NCBI GenBank assembly: GCA_947561395.2
Contig: OX387185.1
Coordinates: 17,386,366 to 17,450,365, forward strand
Source of the DNA: Buxus sempervirens
Taxonomy: Eukaryota; Streptophyta; Magnoliopsida; Buxales; Buxaceae
Direction: 5' to 3'
Length of the DNA stretch: 64,000 bases
The position numbers and the translations under genes were made by a program. Below the pieces are notes generated by a model. The model was not told where the DNA came from. It saw only the letters and a list, made by a program, of their open reading frames with translations, and did not search any database. Numbering within the stretch: position 1 is the first letter of the stretch; every line of letters starts with the position of its first letter. Positions 1-11,454 of this stretch are shown one piece after another.

Positions 1-525
1 TCAGATATATCATAAAAAGCATTAAAATATGATCAAGATATTCAAAGCAGCCATATCTCACAGATTAGAGCACATGGGGGTCTACCCTACGGATCCACCT
101 GTTCTCTTTTCCCCTAGCTCTCTCTTCACGTTTTACGGCTAGAGAGGATTCTTGAGGTACTTGGAGATAGGTTTGGTTACACAAACACAATCATAGGCTT
201 TATTCTATAAAAAAGAAGAAAAACAGATATGGGGTTCTATTCTAGGGATCCACCTGTTCTCTTTTCCCCTAGCTCTCTCTTCACGTTTTACGGCTAGAGA
301 GACTCTTGAGGTACTTAGAGACAAGTTTAGGAATACTAGATACAAAAGATGGCCTTATTCTACAGCAATAGAGATGATCCTATTACATCTAGAATTGAAG
401 ACAGAAAATAAAAGGGAAAAGGGACTTACCTGGATTGAGTAAGAAAGGTAGCAGGGGTTCCTTTTCTTCTCTTGGAGCTTCTTGGACTTCAAAATTTCGT
501 GGCCCTCAGCTTGAGGAAAGGCCCT

Positions 526-536
526 CTATTTATAGG
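526..536 (-). promoter_or_regulatory. TATA box of the family C LTR
   Basis: On the minus strand the sequence reads CCTATAAATAGAGG. The same TATAAATAG word occupies the equivalent place in the C LTRs at 11447, 26899 and 32950. It lies about 400 bp from the LTR start and is the likely U3/R promoter. Function is inferred from position and conservation. Confidence 0.7.
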
Positions 537-726
537 CAAACACAGGGGCATGGTTGGTCTGGCAAGATAGAGTTTCAGTTTGAGTTAAACACAAGATCAT
601 GCCAATCCTTTATCCACAAATATATTTCACACGAATAAAATATATAATTCGCTCATTTAAAGGGATATTGGACTAAAGATAAGGCTCAGAAATCGAGAGA
701 AGAATAAAACTCGCATGAGTCTAGAA

Positions 727-832
727 TACCCGTAAATGATTTACGGTCCCTCGATGTCCGTATATGTATTACGGGCGCTGCGTGCCCGTATTCACAATTC
801 GGGCGCGCTTAGCCCGTAGATACAATACGGTC
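727..832. repeat. Inverted-repeat cassette, CCCGTA/TACGGG word
   Basis: This is a cluster of short imperfect palindromes built on CCGTA and TACGG, for example 730-746 with arms CCGTAAAT and ATTTACGG around one base. At least three such units alternate with spacers. The cluster lies between the LTR start (934) and the TATA box (536), where other C LTRs carry equivalent clusters made of different words. Confidence 0.75.
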
Positions 833-1249
833 CAGGCTCAAATTATCCATTTTCATACATTTTTGGCCTGTTTTAAATCCCAATTAATATTTTCAATTAT
901 TTTCTCATTTTTAGTGCAATTTGGGGTGTCTACAGGCCCACACATCAGATCCATATCACTTGAGCTAATAAGATAAAATCAAAATAAAAGGTGCAAAACC
1001 CCGACCCGGATTATATCTTAATTATTTAGTTTAATTATTTAAAGTGGGATTATTAGACTAATTAAGTACTTGTGTTATGAAGGTGATGTAAATATGGGTT
1101 ATACTTGAGGATTTAGGGAAATCAAATTGAATTTTATTTAAGTTATTAAGGTAAGCTTAGTTAGTGTTATGTCTTAATTACAATTGGCTAAGGTATCTTT
1201 CAATTAGATCTAGTGAATTGGAAATCAAATTCTGAAAAATTAGAGTTAA

Positions 1250-2045
1250 GTGTACCACAAAGTATCTCCCAAGTATACTTAAAGTACCTTTCAAGTGTAT
1301 CCAAATTTCCATCCAAGTGTACCCAAGGTACCTCTCATATGTACCTCAAGTAACTCCTAAGAGTACCTAAAGAACCTCCTAAGAGTACCCAAGGTACCTC
1401 TCAAATGTACCTAAAGTATACCCTCAGAACACCTAAAGTAACTCTTAAGTATACCCAAGGTACCCTCCCAAATACCACTAAAGTACCTTTTGTATTACCC
1501 AAGGTACCCCCATTGTATATCCAAAGTACATGTACTACCCAAGGTACCACTCAAGAATACCTAGAGTACACCAAAGTATTACCCAAGGTACCACCTAAGT
1601 ACTACATAAAGTACCCCCCCAATTATACTTAAGGTACCTCACATGTATACCTAAAGTACCCCTTGTTTTATCTAAGGTACCCCCATGTGTTTGTCTAAGG
1701 TACCCCTTTGTTTTATCTAAGGTACCCCACTGTTTTACTCAAAGTACCCCCTTCTTTTACCTAAGGTACACCCCTTTATATAGCTAAGATACCCCCCATT
1801 GTATAACTAAAGTACCCCCCTCCTATAACTAAGGTACCCCCTTCTTGTATAACTAAGGTATCCCCTCCTATAACTAAGGTACCCCCCCTTCTTGTATAAC
1901 TAAGGTACCCCCAAGCATCCCTAGAGTATACCCCTTAAAATAGCTAAGGAAAACCCCTTGAAACACCAAGGTACCCCTCAATTAACACCAAGGTACCCCC
2001 CACTTAACACTAAGGTACCCCCTTAGGATGCCTTAGGTACACCCT
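1250..2045. repeat. GGTACC-centred minisatellite in LTR D
   Basis: About 40 irregular units of roughly 18-24 bp each contain an AAGGTACC or AAAGTACC core followed by a C-rich or CT-rich run. Units diverge strongly and become C-richer toward the right (CCCCC runs after 1600). The second copy of the family at 53300-53592 carries the same kind of array, so the repeat belongs to the LTR. Confidence 0.8.
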
Positions 2046-2106
2046 AGGGTTTTAGTGGAATAGAAGCTTTGTTTAGGAGCAGATTTGAAAGACCAAAAGT
2101 TGGGCA

Positions 2107-2113
2107 TATAAAA
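2107..2113 (+). promoter_or_regulatory. TATA box of LTR D
   Basis: The sequence GCATATAAAAGGATGCC directly follows the minisatellite and precedes an AG-rich leader. It is a good TATAAAA match on the plus strand, in the orientation expected from the TG start at 992. Confidence 0.5.
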
Positions 2114-2694
2114 GGATGCCCTAGCTCAAATTTTAAGAGTTTTGAACCCACTTTATCTTGTATTGGACGTATAGAACAAGAGAGGGAGATTGTGAGCTTA
2201 CTTGAAACCTTAAAGAGGAAAGAGAAGGAGAGGAGAGCTTGAAGAGAAGTTATGCTCCTATATTAAACAAGTAAGTAGCAAACCCTTCAAAACAAAATGT
2301 ATTACCAAAATTCGTATTCTTTCTCTAGGGTTTGATTTATTTGAAGAAATGATCTTGCATGTTGCTATTTGTTTCTAAAATTCGTAGGTTTTGGTTGTTT
2401 AACACTCTTGGTTTGTTTTCTATTGATTTGCTATGGGTTTACAACCTAGATTGATCATACTTCAGATTTTGGATTGAGTTTTGTGTTTTGAATGAGGTTT
2501 TATGTGTTGGATCGGTGTTCATGAGGATTTGGGATGAATCTTTGTTTTGGAAAGTGTTTTTAAATATGTTGGGATGATGTATGATCATCCCATTTGGTTT
2601 TGGAAAGGTTAGGAATGCGTTGCAGTGTTGAAAATAGCAAAAAATGTTTGAAACCCCGTGGTGGCAATTAATTGTGGAAATTGGCGATTAATCT

Positions 2695-5027
2695 TGTAAC
2701 GCCCCGAATCCGTGTTGTTCAATAAAGATATAACACGTCTCACGGAGGTTAGGTAAGGATCGTTAATGGTTTATGATCGCTAGATAATCATCTAACTATA
2801 ACCTGTCGGAGTGCACAATTTCATTAATCCAGAATGTAACATTTAGAACTTAACTAGAAATCATATGGTTCAACCCCAATAGACTTTAATACACCTCAAC
2901 ATTCAAATTTCTCAAATTCGAAACAAGATAACCTACAAGTCTAAGGAAGGTAATAGTAGTCTTCCTCCCTATAAGCCTCAGACGGATCTACCCCAATAGT
3001 CGCCTCACCACGAGTATCTGAAAACAAAACAAAAACAACAGAGTGAGATACGAATATCTCAGCGAGTAGCACATGCATGCAGAAATAGTTAACCACAGTT
3101 CAAAACTATGCATCGATAAACATTCCGTACGATTAAACAATTAACATCAATTTCAAGTTCAGACCAAAACCAATTTCATCAGTCAAATCACATCTCAGTT
3201 AAGTACGGCAACATATCGATTGGTCAATGTCATGACTATTGTTAGTTGATAAATTAAACATGCCAAGTAGACACTCCACACCTCCATGTACACAGTTCCG
3301 GCCTACTCAGGGTTTCGTCATCCAATGCAGGCCTACTCCCCGGGTTTCTGCATTGACAACCAGGCCTACTCAGGGTTTCTGGCTGCTCTATACCGGTCGT
3401 GGCAACATACAAGGCCATGCAATTTCAACAACCAACAATAACATTACATTACTAAGCTTAAGCATCTGGATCCAGGACAAGCTAAACCAAAACAGTAAAT
3501 CATCGTATAATCGCAATTCCGACATCAAAATAAAGTCATTCATTCCACATCGTATATAACTCATTACAGTTCATCACCTGTCCCTCTGGACCAAGCAGTA
3601 TCTCAAATACTTTCAGTATTTTCTCATTTCCGCAACACATGCCATTTGAATACAAAACACAGTTATTCATACCAAGAAAAACCTTACAATACATTCAGAA
3701 TTTTCCAAACAAGTGAAACCAGAAGTTAATAATTTCTCAATTAAAACAGTGTATAAATTCAAGGGAAAACTAATTAGGAACTCCCATTGTTTTGGTATCC
3801 AGCACAACACATACAAATAACCTAAACTCAACCTTAGAAGCCTTTAAGAATGGCCAATAGATTTTCCTCTAGTAATTGAATAGGTAATGCAGGTTCCAAG
3901 GTTCCCAAACAAGTGATTGGTTAAGTGGTATAAACCTCAAGTCATCAAAATCCCCTTGGTTCAGTCAAGAATCAATTTCGGCAAGTATAATTGGGTATGC
4001 GCTCACTTCCTGAAGTGAGCGCCGATCTGCGGATAGGAATCATGTAAACTTTAGACTATGCGCTCACTCGATACTAAGTGAGCGCGAGATGGGCGGGGAA
4101 TGGGCGCGAGATGGGCGCCGGCTTCGCGCGAGATTCGCGCATACTTTTAAGTGAGCGCGAGCTGAGCGCCAAGTGGGCGCCAGCTCGGCGGATAGTGTGA
4201 TTTTAACGGGTGCCTACTCCCTAAGTGAGCGCAAGTGAGCGCCAAGTCGGCGGATACTCACTGCGATTTTTGACTCTCTGTTATTTCGAGATCTCCATCT
4301 CTGGCCGATCTTTTTCGGTCTGTACTTGTTCCAATACACTCCTAATATTCCCAGAATACTTCCCAACCAGTTTTGGATTTAATCTAAACACATTTTATTT
4401 CAAGTTGTAATTCCCTCTCATGCTCGGACTCATGATATTCAGAAAACCCAGAAAACTCAGAATACAACCATGCAATCAGAATACTATCACGAATAAACTA
4501 AAACCTCAGTTGTAAATCAATGCTACTCACCCTTATACGCTTATCCCAGAATAACAGCTTATTCCACAACCACGGCCGATCACGACTCCGGTTGCGCGCG
4601 TGGATGCGAAGGTAGCCGAACTGATCCCCTGTTCGCGAGAGGAATATAACCCACTGAAATCGGTATCTCCGACTCCACTAATCCGGTCGTAGCTCTTGCG
4701 GTTCTCGTTCCTTCTCAGCAAAACCCTAATCGCCACACCAGTAGCCGCGAATCGCCAAATCGTCCAAGTTCTTCAGCTAACGAAAGTATTGCCAAAAGCA
4801 TTGCTACGAGTATTCTCAAAACCAAAGACCTAAATTTCCCTTTTTGTATATTTACCTTCGTACGCTCCCATACGTATTGCCGCTCGACAACCTTTTAAAG
4901 TCCTTGATCTTGTGCATGCTCGCCCACTGGAAACGCTACATATTCCCGCATCCACTTAAGTTAACAAGCACACAAACTATATTTTAATAGTAAAAGAAAA
5001 ACCTTACCAAAAAATCAGGGTCTTACA
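2695..5027 (-). mobile_element. Solo LTR, family A (chromovirus-type)
   Basis: The unit is 2333 bp, starts TGTAACGCCCCG, ends GGGTCTTACA, and is flanked by perfect 5-bp target duplications AATCT at 2690-2694 and 5028-5032. No internal domain is present, so it is a solo LTR left by LTR-LTR recombination. The low-coordinate end resembles the LTR edge at 10461, which abuts a reversed PBS, so the orientation is minus. It contains a three-fold repeat of about 40 bp (GGCCTACTCAGGGTTTC core) at 3299-3383 and an inverted-repeat cassette at 3990-4262. It interrupts LTR D. Confidence 0.9.
3990..4262. repeat. Inverted-repeat cassette, GCGCTCACT/AGTGAGCGC word
   Basis: Repeated GCGCTCACT and AGTGAGCGC words form palindromes. 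The best is 3999-4022, with 11-base arms GCGCTCACTTC and GAAGTGAGCGC around two bases. Between them lie repeated GATGGGCGCC-like words. The block is far more GC-rich than the rest of this AT-rich LTR. Confidence 0.8.
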
Positions 5028-5032
5028 AATCT

Positions 5033-5437
5033 TGAGCCAAAACCCTAAAAACCAGTCTTTGTTATTCTAATCACGACTTAGGATTAGCCTGGGTGATTAA
5101 TCTAGGGCCTAGACGCCCGAACGTCCAAGAGGACGCTCGCACGTCAAGCATGTTTTAACCTTAACGCGTGAACGTCCATCTTCAACGCGCGCACGTCAAG
5201 GTTAATCGTCCCTGGGCGATTAATCCAGGGGCTAATCGTGGACCCTGATTTTGTCAGTTTTCATCCTTTTCTTCCCCAACCCTTTCTCAAACAACTTAAG
5301 TCTCTTACACAGCACCCTTATTACATGGAAGACATTTAAGTAAATATCCTGTGTATTTATTGCTCAATTTACTTAAGTCTTTAAATGTAAATAAGGTTTT
5401 ACCCCCCGTTTGGAAATAATAAAAATACTCCCAAGGC
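5033..5437. other. LTR-derived stretch with GACGTC-type inverted words
   Basis: This is non-coding. 5090-5240 repeats ACGTC/GACG and CGATTAAT words in both directions, another example of the inverted-repeat cassettes. From about 5317 the sequence matches 33471-33620 (inside the reversed C LTR), including a hairpin and a run of C before TTTGGAAATAA. The stretch ends abruptly at about 5437, where chromovirus LTR B begins. Whether it belongs to LTR D or to a truncated C LTR is unresolved. Confidence 0.45.
5317..5395. repeat. Hairpin, partner of 33471-33553
   Basis: Arms 5317-5345 and 5367-5395 are inverted copies (CTTA-TTACAT...TTAAGTAAAT against ATTTACTTAA...ATGTAAATAAG) separated by 21 bases. 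The same hairpin with different arm sequence is found in the LTR at 31125-34000. Confidence 0.6.
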
Positions 5438-6448
5438 CCACTCACAGGATTTAGGGGACTTTCAACTCTAAGGGTATTTTTTCTCTTCCCTTCCTACTTT
5501 CCAGAGAAACACAGGTTACCACCCATTGGGTGTCACATCTTGACATCCCTAGATAGTACCATGCATTCTATCAGGTCACTTTGAAAACCCTATTATGTCA
5601 GGTGATGCAATATCATGCATGACCACTAGACAGTAATAGTCTAAACAATTATCATCATTATTTAGCAGCTCATATAATCCATCAATAATTGTAAAGTCAA
5701 TTCTATAAGCATGAACTCACAGTAATGATGCTCAAACTTAACAAATAACATGTTCATCAAATACAATTGATTTTATATTGAAATATGCAATAATTCAGTC
5801 TCACAATTAATTGCCCCTAGATCCATGATTAATTGCAGCTCACAATTTGGTTTAAGATTAATAGTATATCCATGATTAGCTTTCAGAGTTTCTTTTATCA
5901 TTTAGGATTAATCGTCATATGCCACAATTACTCGACCACTCTTAAAAACTTGTAACACATCAATATAGTACGGAAATATACAATTACAACAAGATTTCAG
6001 CAATCATTCATTACAGTAAAAATTCAAATGTAAAGATTAGGCAATCTAAAACAATCACTGATAGTATAGCACGAGAATATTGATTCCCAATCCACACACA
6101 CAATACCTCAACATCATCAAGAGTTACAGTAATCACTTCATAAAGGAATTAGTAAGGCTCCCTTACCTTTCTTTTCTTTCTCTTCTTCTTCGTCTCCTTC
6201 TTTCTTTTCCGGAGCTCTTTTTCTTTTATTTTCAATTAGCTTCACACACAAGCATATAAACTTTTCTTGATTTGGTGTCGCGTCACACCACCGAACCCAA
6301 CTACACGACTAATCAAATCTCTCAAATGCACATGCTAATTCAAATTGAAATGAAATAACCTCATTGGTCAATCAAAATACACAGAATTAAGATACAAAAG
6401 ACTATAATGTCCTCTTTATTAACACTAAAATACATAGATAAAATTACA
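5438..6448 (-). repeat. LTR B, 3' LTR of the decayed chromovirus, truncated
   Basis: 5440-6448 aligns along its length with 17366-18494, the 5' LTR of the same element. The boundary at 6448 (TAAAATTACA in plus reading) corresponds to the edge at 18494. The portion equivalent to 16635-17365 is missing, cut off by the unrelated sequence ending at 5437. It contains ATTAATCG/CGATTAAT-type inverted words at about 5805-5940. Confidence 0.75.
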
Positions 6449-6475
6449 GGATATTAAAATTTACCCCTTTTAACA
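6449..6475 (-). other. Polypurine-like tract before LTR B
   Basis: On the minus strand AAAAGGGGTAAATTTTAATATCC immediately precedes the LTR start TGTAATTTTATC. This is the expected place for the plus-strand primer of a minus-oriented LTR element. The tract is only partly purine, so the assignment rests mainly on position. Confidence 0.4.
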
Positions 6476-6529
6476 GAATTTCGCCCTTGAAATTTACATA
6501 CCCACTAAACAAAAAGATAAGGATATTTC

Positions 6530-6766
6530 TTTCTTATTTCTTCTTCAGTCTCTCAAAGACAGATCTCCTTGGCCTCCTGACCACACTTTAAAAGGAATGG
6601 TTTTATGACGCAGCATTTGATCTTTTTTGTCCACAATAGCCACTGGCTGCTTGTCATAAGAGGCATCTTCCTTGATTTTGATGGTCCTCTAGTCTACTAC
6701 TGGTTTTGCATCAACTACACGCTTCCTCAACATTGAGATATGAAACACATTATGCACCTTAGATAA
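6530..6766 (-). pseudogene. Chromodomain-type integrase C-terminus (chromovirus B)
   Basis: Minus-strand translation gives the region that follows the integrase core in Tekay/Del-type chromoviruses: VFHISMLRK, then a PVAIVDKKDQ motif, then a degraded WSGGQ...EEIRKKYPYLF chromodomain tail just before the LTR. In-frame stops and at least one frameshift break it. The order integrase, HxSMLRK, chromodomain, LTR is diagnostic of chromoviruses; the Tekay clade is inferred from motif wording. Confidence 0.7.
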
Positions 6767-8366
6767 CTAAGGGGGCAAATTTAACTCATATGCAGCAAAG
6801 CTGATCTTCCTATTAGTCACAAAGGGACCAATAAATCTTGGTGCTAATTTCCCTTTCTTACCAAATATAAGGACACCCTTTATAGGAGATACCTTGAGAA
6901 ATTCTCTATCACCCTCTTCAAACTCGAAAGGCCTTCTTTTGTCGTTTGCATAGTTCTTTTGTCTACTTTGGGCAGTCATCAGTCTTTCTCTGATTAGTTT
7001 GACCTACTTTGTCATCCCACTAATTATTGCTAGACCTAAAACTAGATTTTCATTCATCTCAGTCCAACAAACAGGTGAACGCCAAGGTCTGCCATACAAA
7101 GCTTCATATGGAGCCATCCAAATACTAGTTTGAAAACTATTATTATATGCAAATTTAGCCACTAGTTGATGACTTACCCAACTGCCCTTGAATTCTAGAA
7201 CACAAGCTCTTAACATATCTTCTTGAATCTAGTTCACCCTCTTAGTTTGAGCATCTGTCTGAGGATGAAAGGTTGTGCTAAAATCCAATCTAGTACCCAA
7301 AGCCTTATGTAGACTTTTCTAGAATCTAGAAACAAACCCGGTATCTCTGTTAGAAACTATAATGATAGGCATACCATGCAATCTTACTACTTTTATATAC
7401 AACTTAGCCAGATCATTCTGAGATATATCCTTATGAATAGATAGAAAATGAACTAACTTAGTCAACCTGTCAACAGTTACCTGGATAGTATCAAAATATG
7501 GCTTACTTCTTGTTAAGCTTGAAATAAATTCCATGGAAATAGTCTCCCATTTCCGTCCGGGTACAAGCAAAGGCTGCAACAACCCTGGAGGCTTCCTGTG
7601 CTCTGCCTTCAATTGTTGACAAATGGCACATCGAGACACATAAGACACAATGTCTGTTTTCATTCTAGGCCGCCAGTAGATCCTTCTCAAATCTTTATAC
7701 ATCTCTGTACTATTTGGATGTATTGTGTACCTAGATTTGTGTGCTTTTTCTAGAATTTGAATATTTCTTGAAATGTCTGACAAGTTCTCATGTATCTTAA
7801 CAGGCATAATATGAGGATTTTCACATAAGAAACTCTGAGTAGGTTGCCCAGCGATATTAAAAGTAATAATCTTGTGACAGCAGTCCAAGACAACATGATA
7901 CTTAGCCATCCAATCCATCCTTAAAATCACACTGAAGTCATACATTTGAACCTCCATTAAATCTATTGACATTCTCAAATTTCCCATCTGAACTACACAA
8001 TCATGATAGGTTCTTTGGACTGCTTCAGATTATCCTAAAAGTGTACTCAGAGACACCATACTCTCAGTGATTCTATAATACAAATGTATAGTGTTAAGGA
8101 ATGCAGGATTGGCATCAGATGTTCTACATCCCGTATCAAACAAACATGTCGCATTGTTACCCCCAATATGTAATACACATCCTATAAACCTTTCATCTAC
8201 TAATACTTCTTTGGTTGACTCCTCAATTGGATTTTCCTCAGATGGATCTTCTTCACTTGGATCTTCTTCATTTGATATCTTCTCAGTTGTTTCTATTTCC
8301 ATTGATTCTTTGCTACCAGAATCTTTTCGTTCACTAGGGTCTTCTTCCTCAGTAGTGGGTCTCTAG
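6767..8366 (-). pseudogene. Chromovirus B pol remnant: protease joined to integrase, RT and RNase H deleted
   Basis: Read on the minus strand, 8302-8030 holds an acidic linker (repeated EEDPSEE) and the aspartic protease site CLFDTG. 7987 onward gives the protease tail (MDWMAKYHVVLDC), and within about 20 residues passes straight into the integrase zinc-binding region (AHKSRYTIHP...CAICQQLK). Reverse transcriptase and RNase H, normally about 500 residues here, are absent, and the junction near 7800 stays in frame. The integrase core reads SMEF and VSNRD where the family has an Asp in each motif, so both catalytic Asp are changed (to Glu and Asn). 7216-6767 carries the rest of the core and the C-terminal domain with frameshifts. 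The product cannot be functional. Confidence 0.85.
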
Positions 8367-9059
8367 ACGAGTCTCCTTTTTTATCAACCAATTTGTTTTT
8401 AACTGCATAACAACACAATAACATGTATTGCTATACAATTCCACATATTGTAAAACAAATTAAATAATACAACGTAAAAATTAACACGCTTATCTAGATT
8501 ATATATAAAGCGAGCCGCTCCCTTGGGAAGCGCGCCTAAATTAATAGCCTTTTTTCCCATATCACCCTTGAAATTACATGCCATAATATATTAATGTAGG
8601 ATTGTTATTGTCTTTTTTGCTCTTACCGATGTTGGATAATCAGTTACATTCCCCTGAAGCCATGAAACCATCATGTAAGTGTTTTAATCCTACATTTTCT
8701 TTAACCACCTCCACTCAAAATCACAGTGGTAACTATCTGTTTACATCCTTTTTTTTTTCTATGTACATGTAGTATTACACGTGTACACTGCTAGTTCTTA
8801 TAATAGTCACCAATAATTCTATTGTTATTATCATAATTATCTTGCCCTAATATATAACAAAATCAGTTTGTCTTAAATTATTAAATATCTACTTACTTGG
8901 ATCTCAACAATTTATTTTACTAAAACTCAAACATTACAATAATTCCAAGAACATAATCAAAATAACGCACCCAATCAAAATAAATAAAGAACACAAGCGT
9001 AAGAATTAAACAACAAGTAAAGAATCTACTATAATAGAAATAATACCCTCAACTAGACT
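8367..9059. other. Unassigned stretch inside the chromovirus remnants
   Basis: About 690 bp of AT-rich sequence lies between the A-type gag tail (9060) and the B-type protease linker (8366). I see no domain, no LTR edge and no convincing reading frame. It probably contains the hidden junction between elements A and B, but no target duplication could be recognised. Confidence 0.4.
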
Positions 9060-10130
9060 TGGAGTCTTAGACGTTGGCTTTTCTTGAGTGATAACGATAA
9101 AGATTCTGCCTCGGGGATTTTGAGAAACTGGTGCTACAGTCTACTGTTTGGTTTCAACTCTTTGTTGCCCACCTTTCCCTGAAGATTTTCCTATGTCTTG
9201 ATTTTGTCTTTGAAACCTAGCATGTGGAACTACAATAGGTAACGCCCTTGATTGCGATGCTGGTTGTTTCTAGGGCATCCGATAAGTTGAAGCTTGAGGA
9301 CACTTAGCTATATGGTGACCATACTGCCCACATCGATAACAGGCTCCTGGTGGTGCATAGCATGGACCTGGGAAATGAAGTTTCCTGCATCGAGGACAAT
9401 TATTTTGAATTATTCTGAAATTTTGCCCCCTCGAAAAGATCCTTCTTCATTTGGACTCTCTTGGTTACTAATACCCATTCTCTGCCTTTTCTCCCCAAAA
9501 ACTCCCTGATTTGATGTTGGTTGGGGTTGCACCCTCAGTTTACTTACATTCTCCATCCCACTACCAATAGACTCCTCAATAACTATAGCCATACGTACTG
9601 ACTTATGAAAATTAACACCTAAGAAAGCAACCACTTTCTCTTGTAAACCCGTTCGAAGACCTCTCTCAAATCTCTTCGTCATTTTCTTATTAGTATCTAC
9701 TATATGTGGAGCGAAACGGGATAGCTCCATGAATTTTGCCTCATACTGTGGCACAGTCATACTCCCTTGAATCAAACCGAGTCTTAAATTCATCCCATGT
9801 TTGTCTCAATCCTTTTCTCATCTAGCTCATGTTGTACTGATCTCCACCAATGCTCGGCTTCTCCTTCAAGCACATAAACCGTAAGTCTAACCTTTTCCGT
9901 CTCAGGACACTTAATAGCAGCAAAAATGTTCTCCATTCTCATAAACCATCTCTCGACCTCCGTGGAGTCGGGAGGACCATGGAAGAGAGGAGGGTTCATC
10001 TTATGGAATTCCAACATAATCTTAGAAGACCTATCTTCCCTTTGTCTTTGCCCAACTTCATTTTGAGGCTGGTTCAGATTCAAGTCATATCTAAGATTCA
10101 TGGCAGCTTGATGCTGATCCAAGGTAGCCT
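9060..10130 (-). pseudogene. Gag of chromovirus A
   Basis: The minus-strand frame from 10122 shows the retrotransposon Gag core (PPLFHGPPDSTEVERWF, then EGEAEHWW), followed after a frameshift near 9790 by MTVPQYEAKFMELSRFAPH. At 9280-9400 there are two cysteine clusters, the second a canonical CX2CX4HX4C zinc knuckle (CYRCGQYGHHIAKC). The tail at 9060-9240 ends in VVEGIISI-like protease lead-in. Gag would package element RNA. The PBS and LTR edge lie just upstream at 10446-10461. Frameshifts and a stop in the tail make it non-functional. Confidence 0.85.
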
Positions 10131-10445
10131 GCTACTGAAATATAGTGGTCACCCTATCGAAGGTTCTATAATCGCCTCCAAGGGATCTGCGGCAGTAGGA
10201 TTTACACCTGCAGGAACATCCTCATCTGGACGATTAACTGAGATAGATGCAGCTCTACCATGTCTAGCTCTACCTTGTCTTGCCATGCTCAACTGCAATG
10301 CAAGAGACTTAATTAAAACAAGCACAGCTAGATGGAAGAACTCTCATCCTATGATTAACATCTTAGAGGTTCTAGCGTACACAGATTCCCAAAACCCTTT
10401 TATAGGTTTCTAACTTCTAGGTTTTAGACAAAAATTAATGCTAAT

Positions 10446-10457
10446 GCTCTGATACCA
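10446..10457 (-). other. Primer binding site of element A
   Basis: The minus strand reads TGGTATCAGAGC, the complement of the initiator tRNA-Met 3' end used by many plant LTR elements. It lies three bases from the LTR edge at 10461, giving the minus orientation of element A. Confidence 0.8.
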
Positions 10458-11139
10458 TCTTGTGATGCCTCGGAATCGGACATGTTCATTAAAGCTATAT
10501 ATCGGCTCCTAGACATTAGGTAAGGTCCCAGTGGCACTTCCTAAACTTGATTCACCAGTTAACATCAGAGTGCACTAAAAATTAACAGATTAAGTGTGGG
10601 TGTATGTGTTGACAAAATCTAAACCTATATATACATATCCATCAATAAAAATCCACATATACAGTTCTGCTAAGTTTCACACACACACACACACACTCTC
10701 TCTCTATAAACAATATTTACATGTCCCACAAATATCAGGAAGACTACAAAATAAAAATATCTAGTTTTAGCTAGGAAAATAATAATCCTTTGTACAATAG
10801 TCGTTTGAGTCACTTTCTTTGTCTATCCTAGCTCGTACTTGCCTTGTAGGATTTTCTAAAAACAAAACTGATAAAATAAAACACGTGAGAATTTATTCCC
10901 CGTAAGTAGCAAATGCATGATAAATCCAATTTATGTAGGTTTATAATACAATGTAACAGTTATCCTTATTTAAACAATATCTAGAAGTTCAATAATTTCT
11001 AAAAGTAATCAAGAGTCATATGAAATAATGAGAAGATAAAATCAAAATCAATACAACCTGTAGACACCCCAAATTGCACAAGCAATCATAAAAAATCATT
11101 ATCTCCTGGAAAGCCAGCACAGAAATTGAAGAAAATAAA

Positions 11140-11285
11140 TTTTTACCTGTATCCGGATACTCAGGCCGGATACAAGTACCCTTTCCCGTATCCGGATACT
11201 CATACCGGATACATGTGAGCCTTAGTGTATCCGGTACCATGTACCGGATACCTTAAGGCCCTTTTTTATCCGGTCTGATATACCG
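11140..11285. repeat. Inverted-repeat cassette, GTATCCGG/CCGGATAC word
   Basis: The block includes two perfect 12-bp palindromes GTATCCGGATAC (11149-11160, 11188-11199) and further single CCGGATAC or GTATCCGG words, seven or more in all. It lies between the LTR start and the TATA box at 11447, the same place as cassettes in the other family C LTRs. Confidence 0.85.
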
Positions 11286-11446
11286 GATACCTTAAGTTTG
11301 CTCAAAATTAGGGTTTTCCGAGAGCTTTTCACTTTTACCATCATGTCCCTCATTAAATGAGGGGAAATCGCGGAAATAACCTTAGGGTTAAGGTTGGGGG
11401 GGTTCTAGACATTAAGTTGTGTCTACCAATGACCTTAGTCTTTGCC

Positions 11447-11454
11447 TATAAATA
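11447..11454 (+). promoter_or_regulatory. TATA box of the solo C LTR
   Basis: TATAAATA in GCCTATAAATAGGAGCC, the same word and context as in other family C LTRs. It lies 388 bp from the LTR start and about 250 bp before the conserved AGCCGTAAAACGTGAAG element. Confidence 0.7.

Larger units (their letters stand above)
1..934 (-). repeat. Family C LTR, 5' part, cut by window edge
   Basis: The right edge (917-934) is the reverse complement of TGTAGACACCCCAAATTG, the start shared by four other LTRs in this window, so this is a minus-oriented LTR whose 3' part lies outside the window. A TATA box sits at 527-536. The conserved word AGCCGTAAAACGTGAAG, in reverse complement, occurs twice (118-146 and 273-301) because a segment of about 155 bp is tandemly duplicated. 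Short inverted repeats fill 727-832. No coding sequence is present. Confidence 0.85.
992..2694 (+). repeat. Family D LTR, 5' portion
   Basis: It starts TGCAAAACCCCGACCC and is followed by sequence closely matching 53053-53590, which identifies a second copy of the same LTR family. It contains a long GGTACC-rich minisatellite, then a TATA box at 2107 and a transcribed-looking leader. The sequence is interrupted at 2695 by a solo LTR. Its true 3' end is uncertain: family D sequence may continue at 5033. No protein is encoded; a 75-codon reading frame over the minisatellite is an artefact of the repeat. Confidence 0.55.

Noticed and set aside
1405-1632. 75-codon plus-strand protein rich in Thr, Lys and Pro
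   Set aside because: Produced entirely by the GGTACC minisatellite; repeat periodicity explains the frame.
8399-8584. Minus-strand frame MACNFKGDMGKK...
   Set aside because: 61 codons in AT-rich unassigned sequence with no family resemblance and no coding signal.
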